A stretch of DNA of 64,000 nucleotides from contig CP065000.1 in NCBI GenBank assembly GCA_016700075.1, forward strand, positions 2,790,001 to 2,854,000, given 5' to 3'. The stretch is from Acidobacteriota bacterium. Lineage in GTDB: Bacteria; Acidobacteriota; Blastocatellia; Pyrinomonadales; Pyrinomonadaceae. Shown here one piece after another: positions 17,221 to 26,008 of the stretch. The number at the start of each line of letters is the position of its first letter. Position 1 is the stretch's first letter. The notes under the pieces are model-generated. The model saw only the letters and a list, made by a program, of their open reading frames with translations. It made no database searches and was not told where the DNA came from. The translations under genes were made by a program, and so were the position numbers.

Positions 17221-18795
17221 ATGCGGTATCGCGGTCTTCGTAGTTTCGGCTTTCCCCTGCCAAAGATCGTCACAGGTGCGTTTGCCCTCCTGATCATCTT
17301 CGTTATTGCAGTTCCGGCTGCTTGGTCACAGGAGAAAAGAAGCCCATCGGTAAATGACCTCCTAAAGCGTGCCGCAAAATCAAATCGTGGAGCAGAATAC
17401 ACCACAGCGGAAGAGCACCTGCGGCAAGCCATTGCGGCCGAACCGTCCCGAACTGACGTCAAGATCGAACTCGGCCTCGCTCTTGCCCGGCAGAGAAAGC
17501 TGCGAGAGGCCTACGACATTGTCTTCCCGATCGCCGAAAGCGAGCCCAAGAATGCCCGTGCTTTTTCTGTTCTTGGAACGATACTGCTTGTAGCGGGGAG
17601 ATTTCAGGAGGCTCGGCTGATACTTTACAACGCGATCGTCCTTGACAGGCGCGAGCATCTCGCATGGGCCGGGTTCGGGCAGTTGGATTTCTACGAGAAC
17701 AACCTGTCTGAAAGCATAGCCAATCTGCGCGAAGCCGTACACCGGGGTCCGTCAGAGCCCGATTACTTATTCTCGTTAGCCCAGGTGACTGCCCGTGCTG
17801 AACGTTACCGGGAGGCCGCCGATGCTTATCGTGAGTTCCTACGCGTTTCGGATACCACGGACAAGGACAGGCGTGCCCGCATCAAGGGGCTTATCGACTT
17901 TCTTGCATTTTTGGGGCAAAGCGGAAGGCTCTATCAGTCGATCGGCAAAGAACAAACAACCGTTGATTTTGAGCTTATCGGGAATCGGCCTGTGTTGCAG
18001 GTGCGCATAAACAGGGGTCAGGATGATCTGCGATTTGTTCTCGATACAGGCTCCGGAATAACGGTTCTCTCGGCCGAGACAGCCCGACGATTGAAGATAA
18101 AGCCGGTTACAAGAGGCGGTCATGCACGCGGTATCGGCGGTGACGGGAAGTTCGAGATCATTTACGGGTTCTTGAACGAGATGTCGCTTGGTGATGTGCG
18201 GCTGCGAAATGTTCCGGTTTACATTCGTGATTTTCACAATGATGCTCACAAGATAGACGGTTATATCGGTCTCGGAATGATCTCAAAATTTCTGACCACC
18301 ATCGACTATGGTGATCAGACATTCGCCCTCAGAAGAAGAGATTCCGGCGAAGCCGCGGAGCCTGCTCCTGAAGGGATCACGCTGCCGCTTCGATTGACAT
18401 CGAGCGGATTTCTCAGCGGGGAAGTAGAATTGGAAGGTTTTGACGGGCCCCTGAACTTCATTGTAGATACAGGAGCCAGCGTCTCCGTGATATCGGACCG
18501 CGTTGCGAAGCTCGATTCGATCAGCAAGTTTGTGAACGGCAAACGAATGCGGGTCATTGGTTCGGCGGGCGTGACCGAGAATGTGCCGGCATTTTCGCTG
18601 CCCAAGATCACATTCGGACAGCACACGCGGCGAGATGTTACAGCGATCTCTCTTGATCTGGATTTGATCAACGAGGCTTCAGGATTCGAACAATCAGGGA
18701 TTCTGGGCGGCAATTTCCTCAATAACTATCGGCTAACCTTCGATTTTCGCAACTCACGCCTGACATTTGCCCCCGCTCGTCAGGAGAACGACTGA
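17221..18795 (+). CDS. TPR protein with two tandem retropepsin-like aspartyl protease domains
   Basis: A 524-residue exported or membrane-anchored protein. Signal/anchor helix at residues 17-38, then TPR-like repeats from about 45 to 230 ('LLKRAAKSNRGAEYTTAEEHLRQAIAAEP' type). Two retropepsin-like domains follow: 'FVLDTGSGITVLS' with Asp275 and 'FIVDTGASVSVIS' with Asp416. Each has the strand after the active site ('IDGYIGLGMI', 'ILGGNFL'). A retropepsin is active as a dimer of such halves, so the two could pair within the chain. It acts on unknown periplasmic proteins. The next gene begins seven bases after the stop. Confidence 0.88.
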   Translation: MRYRGLRSFGFPLPKIVTGAFALLIIFVIAVPAAWSQEKRSPSVNDLLKRAAKSNRGAEYTTAEEHLRQAIAAEPSRTDVKIELGLALARQRKLREAYDIVFPIAESEPKNARAFSVLGTILLVAGRFQEARLILYNAIVLDRREHLAWAGFGQLDFYENNLSESIANLREAVHRGPSEPDYLFSLAQVTARAERYREAADAYREFLRVSDTTDKDRRARIKGLIDFLAFLGQSGRLYQSIGKEQTTVDFELIGNRPVLQVRINRGQDDLRFVLDTGSGITVLSAETARRLKIKPVTRGGHARGIGGDGKFEIIYGFLNEMSLGDVRLRNVPVYIRDFHNDAHKIDGYIGLGMISKFLTTIDYGDQTFALRRRDSGEAAEPAPEGITLPLRLTSSGFLSGEVELEGFDGPLNFIVDTGASVSVISDRVAKLDSISKFVNGKRMRVIGSAGVTENVPAFSLPKITFGQHTRRDVTAISLDLDLINEASGFEQSGILGGNFLNNYRLTFDFRNSRLTFAPARQEND

Positions 18796-18802
18796 CCCGC
18801 CG

Positions 18803-19264
18803 ATGAAGACAAGCCTATACCTTGAAACCTCGGTCGTCTGCGCCTATTTGGACAATGACGAGCCTTTTCGCAGAGATCTGACGATCCGTTGGTGGGAACA
18901 CGAGCTCGGAGATTACCAGATATTCACATCGATGTTGGTCCGGCGCGAGATCGAGCGTATGCTCGAGCCGCATCGTGCCGGCTGTCTGAATCTTATTCGG
19001 CCGTTGGACGAACTAGGTATGCCGGACGAAGCCGCGATACTCGCTGATGCCTATATCGACCGCGGTATCTTTCAACGTAAATACATGTCACATGCTTTTC
19101 ATGCTGCTCTGGCTGCGTTTCACTCGATCGATTATTTGGTCACTTGGGACTTCGGCCATATCGCCAACGTGAAGAAACAGGCACGGCTGCGTGTCTTCAA
19201 TGAATCGGCAGGATTCTTTTCTCCGACGGTGATCACCCCGGAGTTTCTGGTTCAGGTCAAATGA
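18803..19264 (+). CDS. PIN-domain protein, VapC-like
   Basis: A 153-residue predicted ribonuclease fold. The opening 'LYLETSVVCAYLDND' is the first PIN strand, with Glu in the place of the usual first Asp. An 'EIERML' helix gives the second acidic site, and 'DYLVTWDFGHIAN' is the classic third strand with Asp in 'TWD'. There is no antitoxin gene upstream (the neighbour is the retropepsin gene), so it may be an orphan or not a toxin at all. The ATG at 18803 is preferred; an upstream start would overlap the preceding gene. Confidence 0.82.
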   Translation: MKTSLYLETSVVCAYLDNDEPFRRDLTIRWWEHELGDYQIFTSMLVRREIERMLEPHRAGCLNLIRPLDELGMPDEAAILADAYIDRGIFQRKYMSHAFHAALAAFHSIDYLVTWDFGHIANVKKQARLRVFNESAGFFSPTVITPEFLVQVK

Positions 19265-19268
19265 AAAA

Positions 19269-19288
19269 GGGCCGCAACCGAGCGGCCC
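19269..19288 (-). terminator. Rho-independent terminator for the 19310-20032 gene
   Basis: A perfect seven-base stem (GGGCCGC / GCGGCCC) with a six-base loop is followed on the minus strand by TTTTTCAT. It begins 22 bases after the minus-strand stop at 19310. Confidence 0.8.
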
Positions 19289-19309
19289 GAATCAATATTG
19301 GCAAAAAAT

Positions 19310-20032
19310 CTACGGAGTTGTTGCCTCTGCAAACCGCGGAAGCGAGATGCTTTGGTTCAAATACACGCCGAACTCAGTTCCTGATTTTACTTCGGCCTCT
19401 GCGCCTTTCATTAGACGTTCGCCCAAGATACCGGCGCCTGCACCTGCGATCGCCCCGATTGCGGTCGCTTTGCCGCCGCCGACAATTGCACCCAAAATAG
19501 CACCGCCGGCCGCTCCGCCGCCGATGAAGATCACCTTGCGGTTCTTCATTTTGTCCCCCGTTGCACCGCCCTCATCGTCGCTGCTTGTTTTACCGGCATC
19601 GAGGTCGGTCAGCGACGCGTTGATCGCACGCTTACGTCCGTTCGGCAGACGAAGCTCGACAAATCTGGCATCTATCTCTCCGACCTTGCCGCCCTTAGCG
19701 GCAGGTTTGACGGATTCGATCTTCGCAAGAAGAGTGCTACCTGTGGGCACTACGACAACTCCATTTGTTGAATAAACCGGCTCCGTGAAGGTGACGGTAA
19801 AGGTTTCCCCGACTTTTGCGGTTTTCGACGAGATGGTCTTATTCATTCTGACGCGAAAGATCGTTCCCGATTCGACCGCGTAGAGCGGTTCAGCCGGCTT
19901 CGTGGCGGCAGGCCTCTTAACGGCGGGCTTTCGTTTCAACGCGGGCTTTTGGGCAAGTGTTTCGACGCTGCCCGTCATGACAAAAAATCCAATTAACAGG
20001 GCAATTGAACCAAAATATGAAAGTCGTTTCAT
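19310..20032 (-). CDS. Exported protein with glycine-zipper region
   Basis: A 240-residue protein of unknown function. A signal peptide (residues 1-27) is followed by a Lys/Pro/Ala-rich segment, a beta domain ('GTIFRVRMNKTISSKTAKVGETFTVTF') found in many acidobacterial and cyanobacterial exported proteins, and a glycine-rich hydrophobic stretch around residues 168-205 ('GGGAAGGAILGAIVGGGKA') that looks like a glycine zipper able to sit in a membrane. The final strand 'GTEFGVYLNQSI' resembles the first beta segment. Outer-membrane association is inferred. A good AGGA lies upstream of the start, and a terminator follows. Confidence 0.72.
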   Translation of the reverse strand: MKRLSYFGSIALLIGFFVMTGSVETLAQKPALKRKPAVKRPAATKPAEPLYAVESGTIFRVRMNKTISSKTAKVGETFTVTFTEPVYSTNGVVVVPTGSTLLAKIESVKPAAKGGKVGEIDARFVELRLPNGRKRAINASLTDLDAGKTSSDDEGGATGDKMKNRKVIFIGGGAAGGAILGAIVGGGKATAIGAIAGAGAGILGERLMKGAEAEVKSGTEFGVYLNQSISLPRFAEATTP

Positions 20033-20346
20033 TGTTGTATCCTCCGAGTTTCAACCGAGCCGCGTGACAGATGATGCCGATCGAGCAGCCGGCGTATTTG
20101 ATGCTAAAAAATCAATTTGTTTGCAAAATAAATACGTCTCAAGAATACAACACGCCGCGCATATTTTCGGGGGAATTTTGAGAAGATTGGAAAATTTTTT
20201 TGAAACAGGGCATCATTAGAAATATAGTTTAGGCGTTAGACAATCTACGATCTCCAAAAGTTGCGTGACCCTCGGCCTAAAACCGGGGGTCAAGTAGTTT
20301 CAGGAAGAGTTTAAACAAGTTTTTTGCTTGAGGAGCTGAGAGTGAT
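20033..20346. other. Intergenic region with a GC-rich stem-loop
   Basis: A 314-base region between divergent genes. A 10-base stem (20266-20275 with 20283-20292; one G-T wobble) and seven-base loop lies 54 bases before the plus-strand start at 20347. There is no T-run after the stem, so it is not a simple terminator. I see no coding sequence in the rest. Confidence 0.55.
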
Positions 20347-20712
20347 ATGCAGTTTATCGCACCCGCCGTTTTGCTTTTTGGTCTGAATCTTCTCGACGCG
20401 CTGTTGACCATCGTTTGGGTCCGCAGCGGTGTTGCCACCGAAGGAAATCAACTCATGGCTGCGCTATTGGACATCGGCGACGGAACGTTCCTAGGTGTGA
20501 AGATAGCTGTCGGCCTGGCAGCTGCTGTGGTGCTGTACAAATGGAGCGACCGCCGGCTTGCACGATATGGTCTGGTCATCTCGCTCGCGGTGTATATCGG
20601 CCTTATGTTCATACATTTGTTTACCGGACTCGCAGCGGCAGGCTACGTTTCAAATGCTCACATAACAGATCTGGCATCTCTAACCGATAGCATAATGTCG
20701 ATCGCCGGATAG
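20347..20712 (+). CDS. DUF5658-like small membrane protein
   Basis: A 121-residue protein with three or four membrane helices. The opening 'LLFGLNLLDALLTIVWVRSGVATEGNQLMAALLD' is the hallmark of DUF5658: an Asn-x-x-Asp in helix one, then an E-x-N before helix two. Function unknown; other members are common in Acidobacteria. It has no operon partner: a strong terminator follows. It lies downstream of the stem-loop at 20266-20292. Confidence 0.75.
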   Translation: MQFIAPAVLLFGLNLLDALLTIVWVRSGVATEGNQLMAALLDIGDGTFLGVKIAVGLAAAVVLYKWSDRRLARYGLVISLAVYIGLMFIHLFTGLAAAGYVSNAHITDLASLTDSIMSIAG

Positions 20713-20736
20713 GAATTGATAAGGGCCAGTTTTTGT

Positions 20737-20768
20737 GAGCGGTGTTTCATCGGGAACACCGCTCTTTT
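20737..20768 (+). terminator. Rho-independent terminator after the DUF5658-like gene
   Basis: A ten-base perfect stem (GAGCGGTGTT / AACACCGCTC, 20737-20746 with 20755-20764) and an eight-base loop are followed by TTTTC. Confidence 0.85.
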
Positions 20769-20859
20769 CAATTTCGTATAGTACATTTCCAACTGGTGAT
20801 GCGGGTTTTTGCATCTAAAACTCGGATTTATACATAATCGTGAACAGGGATAATCAAGT

Positions 20860-22038
20860 ATGAACAGACAGCCTGTATATCATCTTTCAGCAAAACAGAT
20901 CTTTGGCCTCGCCTTCGCGTCGGCGATCGTCGCGATCGGTGTCACGGCTCTGATCTACAACTATTCGAGCATCTGGACATCAGGGACTGGCACTCCGATC
21001 ACCTTCGCCGAAAGCAGTCCGGTTCCGGGCGGCATTTCAGATCCGGCCGCAGTCAGTGACGAACAGAACAATATTGAGGTCTATCGAACGCTTGCTCCGG
21101 GTGTTGCATTCATAAATACGACGTCATACACGCAGGGCTGGTGGGGCGATGTTCAGGAGGGCCGAGGAAACGGTTCGGGCTCTGTAATTGATCAAAATGG
21201 TCATATTCTTACCAACTACCATGTGATCGAAGGTGCACAGCGAGTAACTGTGACCTTTGGCAATGATAAGGTCTATCCCGCCCGCGTTGTCGGCGGTGAC
21301 CCCGATACGGATCTTGCCGTTATCAAGATCGACCCGCCGGCAGGAATGACGGTTGTGCCGCTCGGTGATTCAGATCAGCTTGTCGTCGGCCAGAAGGTGC
21401 TGGCCATCGGTAATCCCTTCGGATTGGATAGAACTCTGACAACGGGCGTCATCTCCGGCCTTCAGCGGCCGATACGTGCAAGAAACGGACGGCCTATCGA
21501 CGCGGCCATTCAAACAGATGCCTCGATCAACCCCGGAAATTCAGGCGGTCCGCTGCTTGATAAATTCGGGAGAATGATCGGCATTAACTCGCAAATTCTC
21601 TCGCCTGCAGGAGGTTCTGTCGGCGTGGGTTTCGCGGTTCCTGTGAACACGGCGAAGCGGGTGATACCCCAGCTGATTCAATTTGGTGAGGTCCGCCGCC
21701 CGAAACTGGGTGCATCACTCCCTAGCGTAAAGGAACTCGCCCAACGCGGCTACCGGCTTCCGGTCGACGAAGGACTGCTTGTTTATCAAACGGTCCCGAA
21801 CGGTTCTGCAGAACGCGCCGGTCTGCGCGGGGTCAGCCCGACCGGTGCCATCGGCGACATCATTATTTCCGTTGACGGGCAGAAGATGAACGATCTCGAT
21901 GATCTGTTCCGGCTTCTCGACAGAAAGAATTTCGGCGAGACGGTGAATGTGGAAGTATTCCGTGACGGTAAGACGCAGGTGGTGCCGGTCAGGCTGCTGC
22001 CGAATCCGCAATCAGGCGGCTCGCGTCGGGTTCAGTAA
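20860..22038 (+). CDS. HtrA/DegP-like trypsin-type serine protease with PDZ domain
   Basis: A 392-residue periplasmic, membrane-anchored protease for damaged proteins. An N-terminal anchor helix (residues 15-35) is followed by a trypsin-like domain with the triad His ('TNYHVIEGAQ'), Asp ('DTDLAVIKID') and Ser ('NPGNSGGPLLD'), then one PDZ domain ending near residue 380. The ATG has a GGGA site nearby. A TTGCAT (20809-20814) and CATAAT (20833-20838) at 18-base spacing form a possible promoter. It has no operon partner. Confidence 0.94.
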   Translation: MNRQPVYHLSAKQIFGLAFASAIVAIGVTALIYNYSSIWTSGTGTPITFAESSPVPGGISDPAAVSDEQNNIEVYRTLAPGVAFINTTSYTQGWWGDVQEGRGNGSGSVIDQNGHILTNYHVIEGAQRVTVTFGNDKVYPARVVGGDPDTDLAVIKIDPPAGMTVVPLGDSDQLVVGQKVLAIGNPFGLDRTLTTGVISGLQRPIRARNGRPIDAAIQTDASINPGNSGGPLLDKFGRMIGINSQILSPAGGSVGVGFAVPVNTAKRVIPQLIQFGEVRRPKLGASLPSVKELAQRGYRLPVDEGLLVYQTVPNGSAERAGLRGVSPTGAIGDIIISVDGQKMNDLDDLFRLLDRKNFGETVNVEVFRDGKTQVVPVRLLPNPQSGGSRRVQ

Positions 22039-22045
22039 CTAATTG

Positions 22046-22075
22046 AAACGGCGGGCGTGAGTCCGCCGTTTTTTT
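22046..22075 (+). terminator. Rho-independent terminator after the HtrA-like gene
   Basis: A nine-base stem (AAACGGCGG with CCGCCGTTT, 22046-22054 and 22063-22071) and an eight-base loop are followed by a T-run to 22075. The next possible start codon is at 22076, directly after the T-run. Confidence 0.85.
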
Positions 22076-22291
22076 ATGCCGCACAGTTTTCATCAAACCG
22101 AACTCGGCTGGGTCTGCATTCAATGCGAGACGGTCTTCTGTGCCCCGCACCTCGAACACCCATGTAACTCAGATCAGCAGTCGACCGACGAGCCGGTCTC
22201 AGATTCATTTATCGCAAAATGGGCCGATCCGGCAAGACGGTCGTTAACGTGCCCTAGTTGCGGCATCACGGAGCTGATCGAACTCAACTAA
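22076..22291 (+). CDS. Small zinc-ribbon protein, possible gene starting in a terminator tail
   Basis: A possible 71-residue protein with two CxxC pairs (CIQC and CPSC) plus 'CAPHLEHPC', so a zinc ribbon is plausible. There is no signal or membrane segment, and the start has no ribosome binding site: it follows directly on the T-run of the previous terminator. The composition of the reading frame (Cys, Pro, Trp placement) looks protein-like, but the lack of a leader lowers confidence. Confidence 0.4.
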   Translation: MPHSFHQTELGWVCIQCETVFCAPHLEHPCNSDQQSTDEPVSDSFIAKWADPARRSLTCPSCGITELIELN

Positions 22292-22341
22292 ATTGACGCA
22301 CCATTTCGTTTGCCGTCATCGTCGATGATAGAGTTTTATTG

Positions 22342-23205
22342 ATGCTGGAACGGGAGTTAGAAACCGCGAAAAAACTGGCCTTTGATGCAGGCCGCGTCAT
22401 TTTGGGGCATTATCAAAATGGTTTTGAAGCACAAGAAAAACTTGGTGCCGACGACCATCTTGAACCTGTTACGATCGCAGATGTCGAAGCGAGCCGGCTT
22501 ATTGTTGACGGCATTGCGGCCGCGTTTCTAGAAGACGCGATACTTTCAGAGGAAGAGCCCGACGACGTTGAAAGACGTCTTTCTGCGGCACGCTTATGGA
22601 TCATCGACCCGCTCGACGGAACTGCAGGTTTTGTAAAGAAAGACGGCGATTTTGCTGTTCAGATAGGCCTGGCGATAGGCGGGCGTCCGGTGCTCGGCGT
22701 TGTCCATTTGCCGTTTCATGAGCAGATGTATTGGGCGGTCCGCGGCGACGGTGCGTATCTTGCTGGACCAGATGGGCAAACGTGCCTTTCTACATCGGAT
22801 ATAACCGATCCGGCAACAATGACTGCTGCCGTGACCCGCAATCATCTTACAGAACGCATAGTCCGCACCATCGAGTATTTCGGCTTCAAAGACGTTCTGC
22901 GCCGCGGCTCGGTCGGTTTAAAAACCGGCTTGATCGCCGCATGCAAATGCGACGTTTACATACATCCGAGCCCGCGGACGAAACTTTGGGACACATGTGC
23001 CCCGCAGGTAATTCTCGAAGAGGCCGGCGGCCGAATTACCGATATATTTGGATCTGAATTAGATTACCTTCGCCGCGATCTGCAGAATCGAAACGGCATC
23101 GTCGCAACCAACGGGACTGCGCACCAGATCATTATCGACAGACTCCAGCCATTACTTCAAGAATTTGGGCGAAAGCCTTTCGAATACGCCGCAACAAATG
23201 CTTAA
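22342..23205 (+). CDS. Inositol monophosphatase-family phosphatase, CysQ-like
   Basis: A 287-residue Mg-dependent, lithium-sensitive phosphatase. It has the metal-binding Glu pair ('ILSEEEPDD'), 'WIIDPLDGTAGFVKKDGDFAVQIGL' and the later 'KLWDTCAPQVILEEAGGRITD'. The closest role is 3'(2'),5'-bisphosphate nucleotidase (CysQ; removes PAP made in sulfate assimilation), but inositol or NADP phosphatase activity cannot be excluded. The ATG at 22342 is chosen over a TTG directly before it. A terminator begins at its stop codon. Confidence 0.88.
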   Translation: MLERELETAKKLAFDAGRVILGHYQNGFEAQEKLGADDHLEPVTIADVEASRLIVDGIAAAFLEDAILSEEEPDDVERRLSAARLWIIDPLDGTAGFVKKDGDFAVQIGLAIGGRPVLGVVHLPFHEQMYWAVRGDGAYLAGPDGQTCLSTSDITDPATMTAAVTRNHLTERIVRTIEYFGFKDVLRRGSVGLKTGLIAACKCDVYIHPSPRTKLWDTCAPQVILEEAGGRITDIFGSELDYLRRDLQNRNGIVATNGTAHQIIIDRLQPLLQEFGRKPFEYAATNA

Positions 23206-23225
23206 ACCACAAGATATTGTGGTTT
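23204..23225 (+). terminator. Rho-independent terminator after the CysQ-like gene
   Basis: A nine-base stem (AAACCACAA / TTGTGGTTT) with a four-base loop (GATA) begins inside the stop codon and ends with the T-run. Confidence 0.75.
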
Positions 23226-23400
23226 TCGGCTAAAAGCAGGTGCAGCTATTATGCATCTGGTGCCATAGTGTCTTGAGGCATGTCGAATTTCACACGATTT
23301 TAAGCAAAAATGGTTGTAATCGAATTAGCATTGTGTTAAACATATCCTCAAGTAGTTTCTCCAAACGCTCAAGCTAAACTAAACAAGGACGATTATTTAC

Positions 23401-23721
23401 GTGAATACAGCAAGCGCTCAATCCACGTCGGCTGAGGCTGAAAATGCCCGGCAGATGATCTTTGCGGGGGATTATTTGAACAAACTGAGCGGCGAAAAGC
23501 TCGAATACGAATGCCGCCGTTTGCTTGATCAAGGCTGCGAGGAAATTGAAGTAAATTTCTCGCACACCGAGATGGTGAACAGCATCGGGATCTCGATCCT
23601 GCTTGGCATTATTGATATCGCCGCCCGAAATAATGCCCGCGTCGTTTTCACCGATGTCGCCAATGACAAGGTCGAACTTTTTGATATGCTCGGCCTCACG
23701 AAACACGTAACAATAGCGTAA
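23401..23721 (+). CDS. STAS-domain protein, anti-sigma-factor antagonist-like
   Basis: A 106-residue protein of the SpoIIAA / RsbV fold. The strand-helix motif 'VNFSHTEMVNSIGISILLGII' includes the serine that anti-sigma kinases phosphorylate in the family. It has an extended N-terminus of about 20 residues and a GTG start. In family members the unphosphorylated form binds the anti-sigma factor; the partner here is unknown. It lies nine bases before the GAF/HD-GYP gene, so the two probably share a transcript and signalling pathway. Confidence 0.85.
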   Translation: MNTASAQSTSAEAENARQMIFAGDYLNKLSGEKLEYECRRLLDQGCEEIEVNFSHTEMVNSIGISILLGIIDIAARNNARVVFTDVANDKVELFDMLGLTKHVTIA

Positions 23722-23730
23722 TAGAAGCCC

Positions 23731-25017
23731 ATGCCTGAACAAGACAACAAACTCATACACGCTTTCGGTGCCCTGGCGATGCTCGGGCAGGAGATCACGA
23801 ACCGCAGCAATTTCCAGGAAACGATACGCACGTCGCTTCATCTGCTGTCCGGGGCGATCGGGATAATGCGCGGTGCCGTGGCTCGGTATTCGAGATTCGC
23901 TCACGAGCTTAACATGATCGCGGTACGCCAGCTTGGCGATGATTTTCCGTTGAGCCTGACGTTGACCGGTGAAGATGAGCGGCAATTCTTGGCGAACGGG
24001 CTTAATGCGATCGAGGTCTCGCAGGCAAAGGTGCTGCCGTTCTTTCAGGTGTATGACGTGAGTTTTGAAAGCCGCGGGCTTGAGCTTTTTGTGCCGCTGG
24101 TCGTCCGCGACGAGATCGTCGGATCGATCTTTTTAGGCGAGAAAGCCTCGGGTGAACAATACACAAGTTACGACAAGGATATAATCTGCGCGATGGGGCA
24201 GCACATCGGGGTCGCCATCGCGCAGCGCAATCTGATGGCGGAGATCGAACGCCGTGCTGAGGAGAACCGGCAGCTGTTTGACGATATGCGCTCGACATAT
24301 CACGACACCGTTAAGGCATTCGCAGCCGCCATTGACTGCAAGGACAAATACACCGAAGGACATTCGGTCCGCGTCGGCAAATTCTCAGAGATCATCGCTT
24401 CAGAACTCGGCTGGGGACAGGACGAAATGGAGGGTGCAGCTGTTGCGGGCTATCTGCACGACGTCGGTAAACTGACCGTCGAACGCAAGATCATCAACGC
24501 TCCGTACCGCATCAACGCCAAAGAATCCGCTGAGCTTAATAAGCATCCCGGCGTCGGTTTCGAGATATTGCAGCCGATCAGGCATCCGTATGCCGATGTG
24601 CCTCTCGCTGCAAAATATCATCACGAACGCCTTGACGGCCGCGGCTATCCCGACGGTCTCTTCGACCGCGAGATACCCTACATTGCAAAGATCGTCAGCC
24701 TCGCTGATTCATTTGACGCGATGACGACCGACCGTCCGTACCGAGCTAGACGCCCTGCCAAGGATGTGGTCGAGGATCTCAAACACAATTCCGGCAAGCA
24801 GTTCGCACCCGAGATCGTGACGGCGTTCCTCGGCGGAATGCTGAAAGAGCTTAACGGCGGCGACCGCAACAAGCGTTTCCGCCGACTGCTCGGCCGCGAA
24901 TATATGGAAGCCGAAGGCCTCGCCGAAAAGGTGCGTCTTACACTCAACGAACTCGCACCGACAACGCCTATGACATACGTTGCCGCCGCCGGCATCGGCG
25001 AGCCGCAGATTCACTGA
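23731..25017 (+). CDS. GAF/HD-GYP protein, probable cyclic-di-GMP phosphodiesterase
   Basis: A 428-residue signalling protein. An N-terminal GAF-like domain (about residues 20-160) senses a ligand. A linker helix precedes the HD-GYP domain: 'HSVRVGKFSEIIASELGW', 'YLHDVGKLTVE', 'HPGVGFEIL' and 'HHERLDGRGYPDG', including the GYP triplet and the metal-binding HD residues. It should hydrolyse cyclic-di-GMP to pGpG or GMP. It lies directly after a STAS gene. Its stop overlaps that of the convergent LysR gene by seven bases. Confidence 0.9.
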   Translation: MPEQDNKLIHAFGALAMLGQEITNRSNFQETIRTSLHLLSGAIGIMRGAVARYSRFAHELNMIAVRQLGDDFPLSLTLTGEDERQFLANGLNAIEVSQAKVLPFFQVYDVSFESRGLELFVPLVVRDEIVGSIFLGEKASGEQYTSYDKDIICAMGQHIGVAIAQRNLMAEIERRAEENRQLFDDMRSTYHDTVKAFAAAIDCKDKYTEGHSVRVGKFSEIIASELGWGQDEMEGAAVAGYLHDVGKLTVERKIINAPYRINAKESAELNKHPGVGFEILQPIRHPYADVPLAAKYHHERLDGRGYPDGLFDREIPYIAKIVSLADSFDAMTTDRPYRARRPAKDVVEDLKHNSGKQFAPEIVTAFLGGMLKELNGGDRNKRFRRLLGREYMEAEGLAEKVRLTLNELAPTTPMTYVAAAGIGEPQIH

Positions 25018-25904
25018 ACATCAGATTCTGCCAAGAGCTGAACAAATTTCTTCGCTGCCAGTGACAGTTGTCTGTCGCTCCGGTGTATGACGCCTACGCT
25101 CCGGACCCAGTATTTTTCTGCCAGGTCGATGACGGCGAGCGTGCCTGCCTTTTTCGCTTCTGCGACTGCCGGTTCCGGGACGATCGCCATCCCAAATCCG
25201 ACCTCGACGGCGCGTTTAATGGTCTCGATATTGTCGAACTCGGCGACCTTTTTTACCTCGATGCCGTTGGCACGAAAGATACGGTCCATCGCCTTTCGTG
25301 TGGGCACGTCGCGTTCGAACAGGACGAATTCCTCACCGTCCAGATCAGTGACCTTTACCTTTTTGCGGCTTGAGAATTTATGATCCGGCGGTGTTATCAG
25401 CACCAGACGATTGTCCGGCATAGGTACGAGGGTCAGGCCTCGTTTCGGTTCGGGAAATGCGAGAATGCCGAGTTCGACCGTGCCGTTCAGAACGTCGCGG
25501 ACGACGCGTGTAGTGCGAGAGTATTCCAGGTCGATCTTTGCCGCCGGAAATTTGGTCATGAACTCACGCACCTTTGACGGAAGTTCGTGAAGCCCGACGC
25601 TGTAAACTGTTGCAACCTTTACCGTGCCGCCGATCTTGCCGACCACGCCGCGGAGGCTTTCTTCAAGCTGCGAATAGGCGTCGAGAACGTTCTTTGATTC
25701 CCGGTAAAAGACCTCGCCCGCGGGTGTCAGCTTCACCTCGCGGCGTCCGCGAAGGCGTTCGAGCAGACGGCGTTTGTATTTTTCCTCAAGTGCTCGGATC
25801 TGCTGACTGACCGCAGATTGTGTTATGAAATTGCGCTCCGCAGCGAGAGAGAAACTCTCGAGATCGACCAGGTCGCAGAATATTTTCAGTGTTTCTATGT
25901 GCAT
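25011..25904 (-). CDS. LysR-family transcriptional regulator
   Basis: A 297-residue regulator. The winged HTH (residues 1-60) has 'FSLAAERNFITQSAVSQQIRALEE'. The co-inducer domain begins near 90 and is complete ('VKVATVYSVGLHELP', 'EFVLFERDVPTRKAMDRIF'). The closest relation I can see is to the CysB/CbbR/CynR class; the effector is unknown. It is encoded divergently from sdhCAB, and a dyad with LysR-box shape (26009-26027) lies in the shared region, so it may control sdh. Confidence 0.88.
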   Translation of the reverse strand: MHIETLKIFCDLVDLESFSLAAERNFITQSAVSQQIRALEEKYKRRLLERLRGRREVKLTPAGEVFYRESKNVLDAYSQLEESLRGVVGKIGGTVKVATVYSVGLHELPSKVREFMTKFPAAKIDLEYSRTTRVVRDVLNGTVELGILAFPEPKRGLTLVPMPDNRLVLITPPDHKFSSRKKVKVTDLDGEEFVLFERDVPTRKAMDRIFRANGIEVKKVAEFDNIETIKRAVEVGFGMAIVPEPAVAEAKKAGTLAVIDLAEKYWVRSVGVIHRSDRQLSLAAKKFVQLLAESDVQ

Positions 25905-26008
25905 AACCGTCCGGCGGGGTGGTATTAGGGAAACTGTTTAATCTCCCAAATATTTTTCATTTTACCTTATACGTGCCATTCATTACTATAAAAAGCTGTT
26001 CGACAGAA

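Noticed and set aside
23374..23985. 203-codon open frame on the minus strand
   Set aside because: It is antisense to the STAS and HD-GYP genes, both of which have strong family motifs.
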